Assembly: GCA_001725325.1 (NCBI GenBank)
Contig: MEFY01000001.1
Coordinates: forward strand, 372,001-436,000
DNA from: Leifsonia sp. SCN 70-46
GTDB lineage: Bacteria > Actinomycetota > Actinomycetes > Actinomycetales > Microbacteriaceae
Reading direction: 5' to 3'
DNA length: 64,000 bases
The notes beneath the pieces are model-generated. The model had not been told where the DNA came from and searched no databases. It saw only the letters and a program-made list of their open reading frames with translations. The translations under genes and the position numbers were made by a program. This document shows, in pieces, positions 40,958-52,179 of this stretch; position 1 is the stretch's first letter, and each line of letters starts with the position of its first letter.

Positions 40958-42235
40958 ATGACCGAGCCCGAGGAGACCGCGCCGAGAGGCCTGTCGCGCC
41001 GCGGTCTCCTCGGCCTCGTCGGGGCAGGGGCTGCCGGCCTCGCCGTGGGAGGCGGGGCCGTCGCGGCCGTCGGGCTCTCGCAGCCCAACGGCGTCGGCGT
41101 CTCGACCGTCTATCCGTTCTTCGGCGAGCACCAGGCGGGCATCACGACCCCCGCGCAGGACCGCCTGCACTTCGCGGCCTTCGACATGGCGTCCACGGCC
41201 ACGCGCGACGACCTCGTCGAGCTGCTGCGGGACTGGACGTACGCCGCCGCGCGCCTCACCCAGGGCCACGAGGTCACCGAGGGCGGCGCCGTCGACGGCT
41301 CGCCGCTCGCCCCGCCCGACGACACGGGAGAGGCCCTCGGCCTGCCCGCGAGCGGGCTCACCATCACGTTCGGCTTCGGGCCGACCCTCTTCACCACCGA
41401 CGACGGCACCGACAGGTTCGGCATCGCCGACCGCAGGCCCGCGCTGCTCGAGAAGCTCCCGCGGTTCAGCGGGGACGCCCTGCGCCCCGAGTCCGGCGGC
41501 GGCGACCTGTGCATCCAGGCCTGCGCCGACGACCCGCAGGTCGCCGTGCACGCCATCCGCAACCTCAGCCGCATCGCGTTCGGCCGGGCGTCGATCCGGT
41601 GGTCGCAGCTCGGCTTCGGGCGCACATCCTCGACATCGACGTCGCAGGTGACGCCGCGCAACCTGTTCGGCTTCAAGGACGGCACCGCCAACATCAAGGC
41701 GGAGGACCCCGCGACGGTCGCCGACCAGGTGTGGGTGGCGAAGGGCGACGGCCCCGCGTGGATGACGGGCGGCAGCTACCTCGTGACGCGCAAGATCCGC
41801 ATGATCATCGAGGCGTGGGACCGCACCCAGCTCCAGGAGCAGGAGAACGTCATCGGCCGCAGCAAGGGCGAGGGCGCGCCCCTCTCGGGCGGCAAGGAGT
41901 TCACCGAGCCCGACTTCTCCGCTAAGGGCGCCGCGGGGCAGGATCTCATCGGCGCCGACGCGCACGTGCGCCTCGCGCACCCGACCGCCACGGGCGGCGC
42001 CCAGCTGCTGCGCCGCGGCTACAACTTCGTCGACGGCAACGACGAGCTCGGGCGCCTCGACGCGGGGCTGTTCTTCATCTCGTTCCAGCGCTCGCCCGAG
42101 CAGTTCGTCGCGGTGCAGAAGAACCTCGCGCGCGACGCGCTCAACGAATACATCAAGCACGTCGGCTCCGCGATCTTCGCGGTGCCGCCCGGCGCCACGA
42201 CGGACTCGTACGTGGGCGCCGGGCTGTTCGCCTAG
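40958..42235 (+). CDS. efeB: EfeB DyP-type peroxidase/deferrochelatase
   Basis: A 425-residue DyP-type haem peroxidase. The N-terminus carries a twin-arginine signal (LSRRGLLGLVGAGAAGLAVG), so it is folded with haem before export by Tat. The DyP motif GFKDGTANI is present, as is a distal Arg region and AHVRLAHP with a possible haem-ligand His. It oxidises ferrous iron or strips iron from haem for EfeUO. TAGCAT-N6-ATG upstream may give it an extra internal promoter. Its stop interlocks with the next gene in CTAG. Confidence 0.93.
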   Translation: MTEPEETAPRGLSRRGLLGLVGAGAAGLAVGGGAVAAVGLSQPNGVGVSTVYPFFGEHQAGITTPAQDRLHFAAFDMASTATRDDLVELLRDWTYAAARLTQGHEVTEGGAVDGSPLAPPDDTGEALGLPASGLTITFGFGPTLFTTDDGTDRFGIADRRPALLEKLPRFSGDALRPESGGGDLCIQACADDPQVAVHAIRNLSRIAFGRASIRWSQLGFGRTSSTSTSQVTPRNLFGFKDGTANIKAEDPATVADQVWVAKGDGPAWMTGGSYLVTRKIRMIIEAWDRTQLQEQENVIGRSKGEGAPLSGGKEFTEPDFSAKGAAGQDLIGADAHVRLAHPTATGGAQLLRRGYNFVDGNDELGRLDAGLFFISFQRSPEQFVAVQKNLARDALNEYIKHVGSAIFAVPPGATTDSYVGAGLFA

Positions 42236-42684
42236 TTGCTCGTGACGTCGCTCACGGTGTAGTTCGCCACGAAGCCCGTGTCGTCCTTCGTGATGACGAC
42301 GAGCACCGTGTACTTGTCGTTGCCGTAGATGAGCGTCGCGCCGTCCGCCGTCGTGCCGCCCACGCCCGCCTCGTTCTGCGCGAAGCCCGCGCCCTCGAGC
42401 TGCGACTTGATGGAGTCGGCCGCGTCGAGGCCGGGCACGCGGATCGTGACGTTCCATGCCTTGCCGTCGCCGTTGCCCACGCCCAGCCCGAACGTGACCT
42501 CGCCGTCGTAGAGCGGCACGTCCTTCGGGAAGTCGTCGGGGATGCCCTGGCCCGGCAGGCTCACGTCGCCGCCCGTCGCGCCCTCGACGATCTGCTCGAT
42601 GGGGTTGCCGAAGCAGCCGGAGAGGGCGGGGGTGATCGCGAGGGCGAGAACGATGGCCGCGGTCGCGGTGAAGCGCTTGTTCAT
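42232..42684 (-). CDS. Lipoprotein, first of a paralogous pair
   Basis: A 150-residue lipoprotein with lipobox ALSGC. The mature part has IPDDFPKDVPLYDGEVTFGL near its start and KAWNVTIRVPGLDAADSIK later. The neighbouring lipoprotein shares the same plan (TFPSDVPLIEGDVLYG), so this is a tandem duplication. ATG 42684. The upstream paralogue ends 8 nt earlier, so both are on one transcript. Its stop shares CTAG with the convergent efeB stop. Unknown function; the DFPxDVPLxxG motif is seen in small actinobacterial lipoproteins. Confidence 0.8.
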   Translation of the reverse strand: MNKRFTATAAIVLALAITPALSGCFGNPIEQIVEGATGGDVSLPGQGIPDDFPKDVPLYDGEVTFGLGVGNGDGKAWNVTIRVPGLDAADSIKSQLEGAGFAQNEAGVGGTTADGATLIYGNDKYTVLVVITKDDTGFVANYTVSDVTSN

Positions 42685-42692
42685 GGTCGGGG

Positions 42693-43133
42693 TCAGCCTT
42701 TCTTGATGACGACGTACTGGACGCTGGGCCCGTAGTCTGCGGAGTCCGTCGCAGTGATCTGCACGGTGTACCTGTCGTTGTCGAAGGCTCCGAACGAGCC
42801 GTCGGCGGTGGTCGAGGATGATCCGGCGAACCCCGCCGCCGTGAGCAGCGCCTCGGCGTCCGAGTAGCCCGCGGCGATGTCGTCGCGCGCGATGACGATG
42901 CTCCACCCCGTGCCGACATCGATGCCGTAGAGCACGTCGCCCTCGATGAGGGGCACGTCCGACGGGAACGTGTCGGGCAGCCCCTCGTAGCCCTCCAGGC
43001 CCGTGGCGGGCCCGCCGGGGGCCGAGGCCTCCGGGGTCGCCGCGGGGGCGGTCGACGGCGCGGCCGAGCATCCTGCCAGCGACAGGATGACGGCGAGGCC
43101 CACGAGGCCCGCGCGTCGCTGAATGTGATTCAC
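42693..43133 (-). CDS. Lipoprotein, second of a paralogous pair
   Basis: A 146-residue lipoprotein with lipobox SLAGC, a Pro/Ala linker and DTFPSDVPLIEGDVLYGIDV, matching its downstream paralogue. GTG 43133 is preferred over the in-frame GTG 43139 because TACGCT lies exactly 6 nt upstream of the former. The cysteine content after the lipobox is nil, so the fold does not rely on disulfides. Confidence 0.78.
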   Translation of the reverse strand: MNHIQRRAGLVGLAVILSLAGCSAAPSTAPAATPEASAPGGPATGLEGYEGLPDTFPSDVPLIEGDVLYGIDVGTGWSIVIARDDIAAGYSDAEALLTAAGFAGSSSTTADGSFGAFDNDRYTVQITATDSADYGPSVQYVVIKKG

Positions 43134-43139
43134 CGGCAC

Positions 43140-43145
43140 AGCGTA
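43140..43145 (-). promoter_or_regulatory. Leaderless-type -10 box (TACGCT) for the lipoprotein pair
   Basis: Minus-strand TACGCT is followed by 6 nt and GTG 43133; this decides the start. Confidence 0.55.
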
Positions 43146-43195
43146 TTACGCCCCGGAGCGGCGCGATACAGGGAAACTACGCGTTCTGCAGACCG

Positions 43196-45103
<1,908 letters not shown>

Positions 45104-45208
45104 GGCACATCCTTCTGGGGTTTGTGGGCGGGAATCTGGCCCGGAAAAGTGATCGCGGTGACCGCGAGACGGCACGACGGAGCTGGGACAGCCCTGGCCT
45201 GCCCCTCA

Positions 45209-45214
45209 AGTGTA
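45209..45214 (-). promoter_or_regulatory. Candidate -10 box (TACACT) for typA
   Basis: Minus-strand TACACT just after the upstream solute-binding gene's stop; it would give an mRNA leader of about 100 nt. Confidence 0.4.
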
Positions 45215-45217
45215 CCG

Positions 45218-47029
45218 TCAGCCGGCCGAAACGGCCTTCCAGTCCCAGACATTCCAGAACAGGGTGGGCGGCAGCACCGCCGGGGAGATGCCCGAGACCG
45301 CCTTCTTGTCGTAGGCGTAGAGCGCGGGGTGCTGGTAGAGCGGCAGGCCGAACGCGTCGGCCCAGAGCTGCGCATCCACCTGCTTCTCGATCGTCACCTG
45401 CTCGGCGGGGTCGAAGCTCGAGGAGAGGTCGGCGATGAGGCCGTCGACCTTCGCGCTCGAGTAGTGGCTCAGGTTGGTGCGCCCGTCGGTCGAGAACGCC
45501 TCGATCGTCGAGCTCACCCCCGCGTTCGTCGGCTGCCAGCCGTAGAGGGCGGCGTCGTACGCGCCCGCGCTGCCCAGCTGGTCGCGCCAGTCGGTCGACG
45601 AGCAGTCGGTGACCGTGAACCCCGCGAGCGCCGCGGACTTCTGGATGAGCTCGAACTCCGTGACGCGGCGCGGGTTGGCCGCCTGGTAGAGGATGCACAC
45701 CTGCGGGCTCGCGACCCCCGCCTCGGCGAGCAGCTCCTTGGCGCCGTCGATGTCGACGTCGGCGTACGCGTCGGAGCCGTTGCCCTCGACGGCGGAGTCG
45801 TAGTCGGCGGTGCCGGGCGTGAACACTTGCGAGTCGCGCGGGGCCGCGTCCTTCTGCAGGCCCGAGACGAGCTCCTTCACGATCTCGAGGCGCGGCACCG
45901 TCTTGAGGAACGCCTCGCGCACGCGCTCGTCGCCGAAGACGCCGTTCTTCGACTTGTCGAACTGCAGGTCGAGGTGCTCCCACGTTCCGCTCGGGCCGCT
46001 CACCACGGTCTTGCCCGTGGTCTTGAGGGCGGCGGCGACATCCTCGGTGGCCTGCGGCGCGATGACCTGCACCGAGCCGTTGAACAGCGCCTGCACCGCC
46101 GCGAGGGGGTCGGGGATGACGCGCACCGAGATCGTCTCGATGCTGGGCATCCTCGCGCCCACGTAGTTCGGGTTGGCGGTGAGGGTCACGTAGTCGCCCG
46201 GCACGAAGTCGGTGACGACGTAGGGCCCGTCGCCCACGAGCAGGCTCGGGTCGTCGGGCATGGCGTCGAAGTTGAAGCCCGAGTTCCAGAACGCGGAGAT
46301 CTTCGCGAGCGCAGGCTTGTCATCGTCGGTGATCGCGTCGACGACGGCGTTCTTGGCCGCCTGGGGGTCCTTGAGGCCGAAGGCGTGCTGGCCGATGACG
46401 TGCGCCGGCAGGCCGGCCGTGAGCATCGCGAGCTCCCAGTCGGCGAGCGGCTCGTCGTAGCGGAGCGTTATCGACTTGAGGTCGTCGCTCACCACGGGCA
46501 GCTGGCTCGCGAGGCCCAGGCCGCGGGGGTGCACGGGGTCGGCCCCCGAGTCGAAGTACACCGCGTCCGCGGGGAAGTCGTCGGTGAACTCGCCGCTGTC
46601 GGGGTCCACGTACCGCGACGTGTCCAGGTCGGGATCGTTGAACGCCCCCGAGAGCGCCGCCCAGTTGAGCAGCAGGTCGGCCGCGTCGACCGCGGCGCCG
46701 TCGGACCACGTGACGCCGTCGGCGATCGTGTACCGCACGATGAGCGGGTCGTCTGAGAGCTTCGTGACCGTGCCGAACGACTCGTCCTTGACGAGGGTGG
46801 ACGTGTCGTCGTAGTAGGCGAAGCCCGAGTTCGTCGCGTAGACGATGTTCGCGTTGGCGGGGTCGGCGCCGTACGCCGTGCGGTCGTTGTAGGAGAAGAA
46901 CGACTGGTCCCACCCGACCGAGACCTCGGAGCCCTGCACGACCTCGGACTCGTAGCCCACGCACCCCGAGAGCGCGAGGGTCGTCACGACGGCGACCGCG
47001 GCAAGGGGAGCGAATCTCACGAGTCTCAC
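45218..47029 (-). CDS. Peptide-type ABC solute-binding lipoprotein (LpqW-like)
   Basis: A 603-residue family 5 solute-binding lipoprotein. Lipobox LALSGC, then VTWSDGAAVDAADLLLNW (the family 5 signature region) and GDYVTLTANPNYVG. It sits directly upstream of typA; in mycobacteria the equivalent position holds lpqW, an orphan of this family linked to lipomannan synthesis. Here it is instead beside a complete ABC importer. GTG 47029 has TAGGGT 7 nt upstream, so it can be expressed separately from the ATPase gene. A paralogue lies at 52180-54018. Confidence 0.87.
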   Translation of the reverse strand: MRLVRFAPLAAVAVVTTLALSGCVGYESEVVQGSEVSVGWDQSFFSYNDRTAYGADPANANIVYATNSGFAYYDDTSTLVKDESFGTVTKLSDDPLIVRYTIADGVTWSDGAAVDAADLLLNWAALSGAFNDPDLDTSRYVDPDSGEFTDDFPADAVYFDSGADPVHPRGLGLASQLPVVSDDLKSITLRYDEPLADWELAMLTAGLPAHVIGQHAFGLKDPQAAKNAVVDAITDDDKPALAKISAFWNSGFNFDAMPDDPSLLVGDGPYVVTDFVPGDYVTLTANPNYVGARMPSIETISVRVIPDPLAAVQALFNGSVQVIAPQATEDVAAALKTTGKTVVSGPSGTWEHLDLQFDKSKNGVFGDERVREAFLKTVPRLEIVKELVSGLQKDAAPRDSQVFTPGTADYDSAVEGNGSDAYADVDIDGAKELLAEAGVASPQVCILYQAANPRRVTEFELIQKSAALAGFTVTDCSSTDWRDQLGSAGAYDAALYGWQPTNAGVSSTIEAFSTDGRTNLSHYSSAKVDGLIADLSSSFDPAEQVTIEKQVDAQLWADAFGLPLYQHPALYAYDKKAVSGISPAVLPPTLFWNVWDWKAVSAG

Positions 47030-47036
47030 CCGCTCC

Positions 47037-47042
47037 ACCCTA
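47037..47042 (-). promoter_or_regulatory. Leaderless-type -10 box (TAGGGT) for the LpqW-like gene
   Basis: Minus-strand TAGGGT is followed by 7 nt and GTG 47029. Confidence 0.5.
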
Positions 47043-47052
47043 CCCAGCGGCG

Positions 47053-48813
<1,761 letters not shown>

Positions 48814-48861
48814 CGGATGCCGCCGATCTGGGCGCTCGGGCGCCTGTGGGACGATGGGGTC

Positions 48862-49449
48862 ATGAGGTCGCGAGTCGTGTTCCGCCCGTGGACGGGGATC
48901 GCGTTGACGGTGCTCGTGGGGGCCGTCGTGGTGGTGAGCCTCGCGGGCCTGGCGATCGCGGGCGACATCGAGTCGCTGCGCCGGTTCGGGCCCGCGTTCG
49001 TGGCGCTGGGCGCCGTGACGTGGTCGCTGTTCTGGCTGCCCGCGGTGCGTGTCGACGACGCGGGGGTCGTCGTGCAGAACCCGCTGCGCACCACGGCGGT
49101 GCCGTGGTCGCGCATCGACGGGCTCGAGACCCGCTTCGGGCTCAAACTCGTGCTGCGGCCCTCCGGCACGGTCTCCGCGTGGGGCGCGCCGGCGGCCTCG
49201 CGGCGCCAGAGCGCCGCGCTGCTGCGCCAGTCGCGCGCGACGGCGTCGAGGTCGGCCAACGAGGCGCTCGAGCGCGAGGCGATGTTCGCCGAGGGCGAGG
49301 CCGCGATGTACATCCGCCGCGAGCTCACGCGCCGGGAGCGCACGGGCGAGCTCGGGCCCGAGGCCGACGTGGTGCGCACGCCGAACATCCCCGTGGCCGT
49401 CGGGCTCGCCGTCGTGCTGGTCGCAGCGGTGGCCCTGCCCTTCACCTGA
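48862..49449 (+). CDS. PH-domain-like membrane protein lying inside the ABC operon on the opposite strand
   Basis: A 195-residue protein with two N-terminal membrane helices (about residues 9-30 and 42-58), then a bacterial PH-like segment (VRVDDAGVVVQNPLRTTAV, WSRIDGLETRFGLKLVL), a charged helical stretch and a final membrane helix (VAVGLAVVLVAAVALPF). ATG 48862. It ends 1 nt before the stop of the convergent permease gene. It interrupts an otherwise same-strand ABC cluster; a functional link is not evident. Confidence 0.78.
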   Translation: MRSRVVFRPWTGIALTVLVGAVVVVSLAGLAIAGDIESLRRFGPAFVALGAVTWSLFWLPAVRVDDAGVVVQNPLRTTAVPWSRIDGLETRFGLKLVLRPSGTVSAWGAPAASRRQSAALLRQSRATASRSANEALEREAMFAEGEAAMYIRRELTRRERTGELGPEADVVRTPNIPVAVGLAVVLVAAVALPFT

Positions 49450-49450
49450 G

Positions 49451-50539
49451 TCACGGGCGGTCCCCGCCGACGGGGGCGTCCGCGGCGACCGTGCCGCTGC
49501 CGCCACGGCGGAAGGGCTTGCTCAGGAGCTGGCCCAGCTCGCGGTAGGGGCCGGGCTTCGCGGGCATCCTGCGCTGGCGCGGGTCGAAGGCGTCGCGCAG
49601 GCCGTCACCGATGAAGTTGATGGCGAGCACGATGATGATGAGCACGATGCCGGGCCACCAGAACAGCCACGGCCGCGTCGCGAACGCCGACTGGTAGTGC
49701 GCGAGGATCTGGCCGAGCGACACGTCGGGCGGGTTGATGCCGAAGCCGAGGTAGCCGAGCGCCGCCTCGAGCAGGATCGCACCGCTCATCGTGAGCGAGA
49801 CGTTCACGATGAGCACGCCCGCCGTGTTGGGCAGGATGTGGCGGAAGATGATGCGCATGTTCGACGCACCCGCCACGCGGGCCGCGTCCACGAATTCCCG
49901 CTCGCGCAGGCTCAGGAACTCGCCGCGCATGAGGCGCGCGAGCACCGCCCAGCCGAACGCGCCGAGGGTGAGCGCGAGCACGAACACGCCGAGGCCGCCG
50001 TAGGTGCGGCCGATGACGGCACCGAGCAGCACGACGGGGACGATGATGATCACGTCGGTCAGGCGCATGAGCAGGGTGTCGACCTTGCCCCGGAAGAAGC
50101 CGGAGATGGCGCCGACCGTGATGCCGATGATGGCCGACACGGCCCCGTAGATGATCATGAGGATGATCGACTGCTGGGTGCCGCGCATGACCTGCGCGAA
50201 CACATCGTGGCCGATGTCGTCCTGGCCGAACGGGTGGTTGCCGAAGCTGAACGGCAGGTCCCACGTGGGGGCCCCGCCCGTGCGCTCGATCGGGAAGTAG
50301 TTGGTGAAGTCGTACTTCCACCAGCCGGGGATCTTGAGGCCGAAGATGTTGAAGCCCACGGAGCTGAACGCCATGATCACGATGACGATCAGCACGCCGA
50401 GCGACACCATGGCGCCGATGTGGCGCACGAAGCGGCGGCGGACGATGGCGCCCTGGCTGAGGCCCGCGACATCCTGCTGCTCGATCGTGATGATGTCGCC
50501 CGAGCCCTCGGGCGGGATTGCGGCAAGAGGGTTTGTCAT
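49451..50539 (-). CDS. Peptide ABC importer permease (DppC/OppC type)
   Basis: A 362-residue permease with six helices. An N-terminal cytosolic extension precedes the first helix; GGAPTWDLPFSFGNHPFGQD then TDVIIIVPVVLLGAVIG and the EAA loop (REREFVDAARVAGASNMRII) match OppC. Start ATG lies 1 nt after the stop of the other permease gene, so the two are coupled. Confidence 0.92.
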   Translation of the reverse strand: MTNPLAAIPPEGSGDIITIEQQDVAGLSQGAIVRRRFVRHIGAMVSLGVLIVIVIMAFSSVGFNIFGLKIPGWWKYDFTNYFPIERTGGAPTWDLPFSFGNHPFGQDDIGHDVFAQVMRGTQQSIILMIIYGAVSAIIGITVGAISGFFRGKVDTLLMRLTDVIIIVPVVLLGAVIGRTYGGLGVFVLALTLGAFGWAVLARLMRGEFLSLREREFVDAARVAGASNMRIIFRHILPNTAGVLIVNVSLTMSGAILLEAALGYLGFGINPPDVSLGQILAHYQSAFATRPWLFWWPGIVLIIIVLAINFIGDGLRDAFDPRQRRMPAKPGPYRELGQLLSKPFRRGGSGTVAADAPVGGDRP

Positions 50540-50540
50540 A

Positions 50541-52067
50541 TCAGCTCACCCGGATTCGGGGATCGAGGACGGAGTATGCGATGTCCGCCAGGAGGTTGAA
50601 CAAAAGGGCGAAGAGGCTCGTCACGAGGAACACGCCCATGATCGAGTTGAGGTCGACGACGCGCAGCGCCTGCACGAACATCGTGCCCATGCCGCGCCAC
50701 GCGAACACCGTCTCGGTGATGACCGCGCCGCCGATGAGGCCGCCCAGGTCGAACGCGACGATGGTCGCGATCGGGATGAGGGCGTTGCGGAAGGCGTGGC
50801 GCATGATGACCGTGCGCTCGTTGAGGCCCTTGGCCCGCGCGGTGCGCACGTAGTCCATCGACATGACCTCGAGGAGGCTGCCCCGCGAGTAGCGGCTGTA
50901 CGCCGCGAGCGAGATGAGCATGATCGTGAGGGTCGGCAGGAGCACGTGCGCGAAGCTGTCCACCGAGGTGAGCCAGATGCTGCCCTTGAGGCCCGCGGTC
51001 TCCGACCCGATCGTCGAGATCGGACGGCCTCCCGTGTTGGCCACGTAGTCGGGCCACGCGCCCATGATGCGGTCGACGAGCACGAGGAGCCCCGAGACGA
51101 ACGCCGTGATCATCGCGGCGCGGATCGAGACGCCGCGGTCATCCCCGCCGAAGAGCCAGCCGACGAGCGCGCCCACGCCGAGCGCGACGAGCGCGAGCAG
51201 GAGCACCGCCCACCACTCGGGGGCGTAGTAGAACGCGAACTGCACGGGCCACCAGAGGATCGCGCCGAGCACCGCGACCGTGAGCGACGAGTACAGCGCC
51301 CTGCGGTTCGAGAGGCCCGTCGTGAGCTGCGTGATCACGATCGCCGCCGCGACGCCGATGATGCCGATCCACACGGGACCGAGGTTGGGGTTGCGCAGCG
51401 AGTCGGTGAGGTTGATGTAGACGAGGATGCCCGCGGTGATCACCGCCGCGCCGCCGAAGTTGATCGCGAAGCGCTTGAGCTGCCCGCCCATGGCGCTCGC
51501 CCAGATGAAGGCGAGCACGAGCGATATCCCGACCACCCAGGGTGGTGGTATCTGGGGCGAGGCGAGGAAGTTGTTGAACGAGATCGCGACGTTGAGCTTC
51601 AGCAGCTGGCCTACCCAGAAGGTGGGGAGCGCGAAGAAGAAGAACGCGATGAGGGTGACCGAGTAGTCGAACCCGCTGTACTGGCGAAGCGCCGAGATCA
51701 TGCCGATGGAGACACCGAACAGGATGGCGAGCACCGTCGCGATGCTGACGAGCTGGAGCGTCGACCACATCGACTGCGACAGGATCGTCGTGACGGCGCT
51801 GCCCGTGAGGGTAGCCCCGAGGTCGAGCTGGCCGATGAAGATCTTGAGCACACCGCTCAGCCACAGGAAGTAGCGCAGCGGGGGCGCGATGTCGAGGTGC
51901 AGCAGTTGGATGCGCGCGGCGATGAGCGCTTCCTTGTTGGGTGCGGTCGAGCCCCGGAGGTCCTCGAGCGGGTCACCGGAGTTGGCCGCGAGGACGTAGA
52001 CGAGGAAGCTCGCCGCGAAGATGACGAGGATGGCGATGAGAACTCGCCTCAGCACATAGCTCCACAT
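50541..52067 (-). CDS. Peptide ABC importer permease (DppB/OppB type), enlarged
   Basis: A 508-residue permease, against about 310-340 for typical DppB. The ends are standard: MWSYVLRRVLIAILVIFAAS at the N-terminus, LPTFWVGQLLKLNV midway, and the EAA loop DYVRTARAKGLNERTVIMRH with GAVITETVFAWRGMG near the C-terminus. Between about residues 165 and 335 an extra block with some five or six hydrophobic helices is inserted. Start ATG 52067 (GAAGGG upstream). Function of the insert is unknown. Confidence 0.88.
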   Translation of the reverse strand: MWSYVLRRVLIAILVIFAASFLVYVLAANSGDPLEDLRGSTAPNKEALIAARIQLLHLDIAPPLRYFLWLSGVLKIFIGQLDLGATLTGSAVTTILSQSMWSTLQLVSIATVLAILFGVSIGMISALRQYSGFDYSVTLIAFFFFALPTFWVGQLLKLNVAISFNNFLASPQIPPPWVVGISLVLAFIWASAMGGQLKRFAINFGGAAVITAGILVYINLTDSLRNPNLGPVWIGIIGVAAAIVITQLTTGLSNRRALYSSLTVAVLGAILWWPVQFAFYYAPEWWAVLLLALVALGVGALVGWLFGGDDRGVSIRAAMITAFVSGLLVLVDRIMGAWPDYVANTGGRPISTIGSETAGLKGSIWLTSVDSFAHVLLPTLTIMLISLAAYSRYSRGSLLEVMSMDYVRTARAKGLNERTVIMRHAFRNALIPIATIVAFDLGGLIGGAVITETVFAWRGMGTMFVQALRVVDLNSIMGVFLVTSLFALLFNLLADIAYSVLDPRIRVS

Positions 52068-52126
52068 GGAGATGCCCTTCTGGTGGTGGATTCCTGCGGC
52101 GACAGTGCCGCATGTCACGTGGCAAA

Positions 52127-52153
52127 GGGTGCCGGGGCAGTGCCCCGGCACCC
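52127..52153 (-). terminator. Strong hairpin between solute-binding protein and permease genes
   Basis: A perfect 12-bp stem GGGTGCCGGGGC / GCCCCGGCACCC with a 3-nt loop lies downstream of the solute-binding gene on its strand, followed by TTTGCC. It could terminate most transcripts or protect the 3' end, giving more binding protein than permease. Confidence 0.75.
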
Positions 52154-52179
52154 TCCACGCTTACCGGTTCAGCTGCTGG

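Noticed and set aside
45153-45167. Short hairpin in the typA leader as a riboswitch.
   Set aside because: Only a 7-bp stem with a 1-nt loop and no conserved aptamer core.
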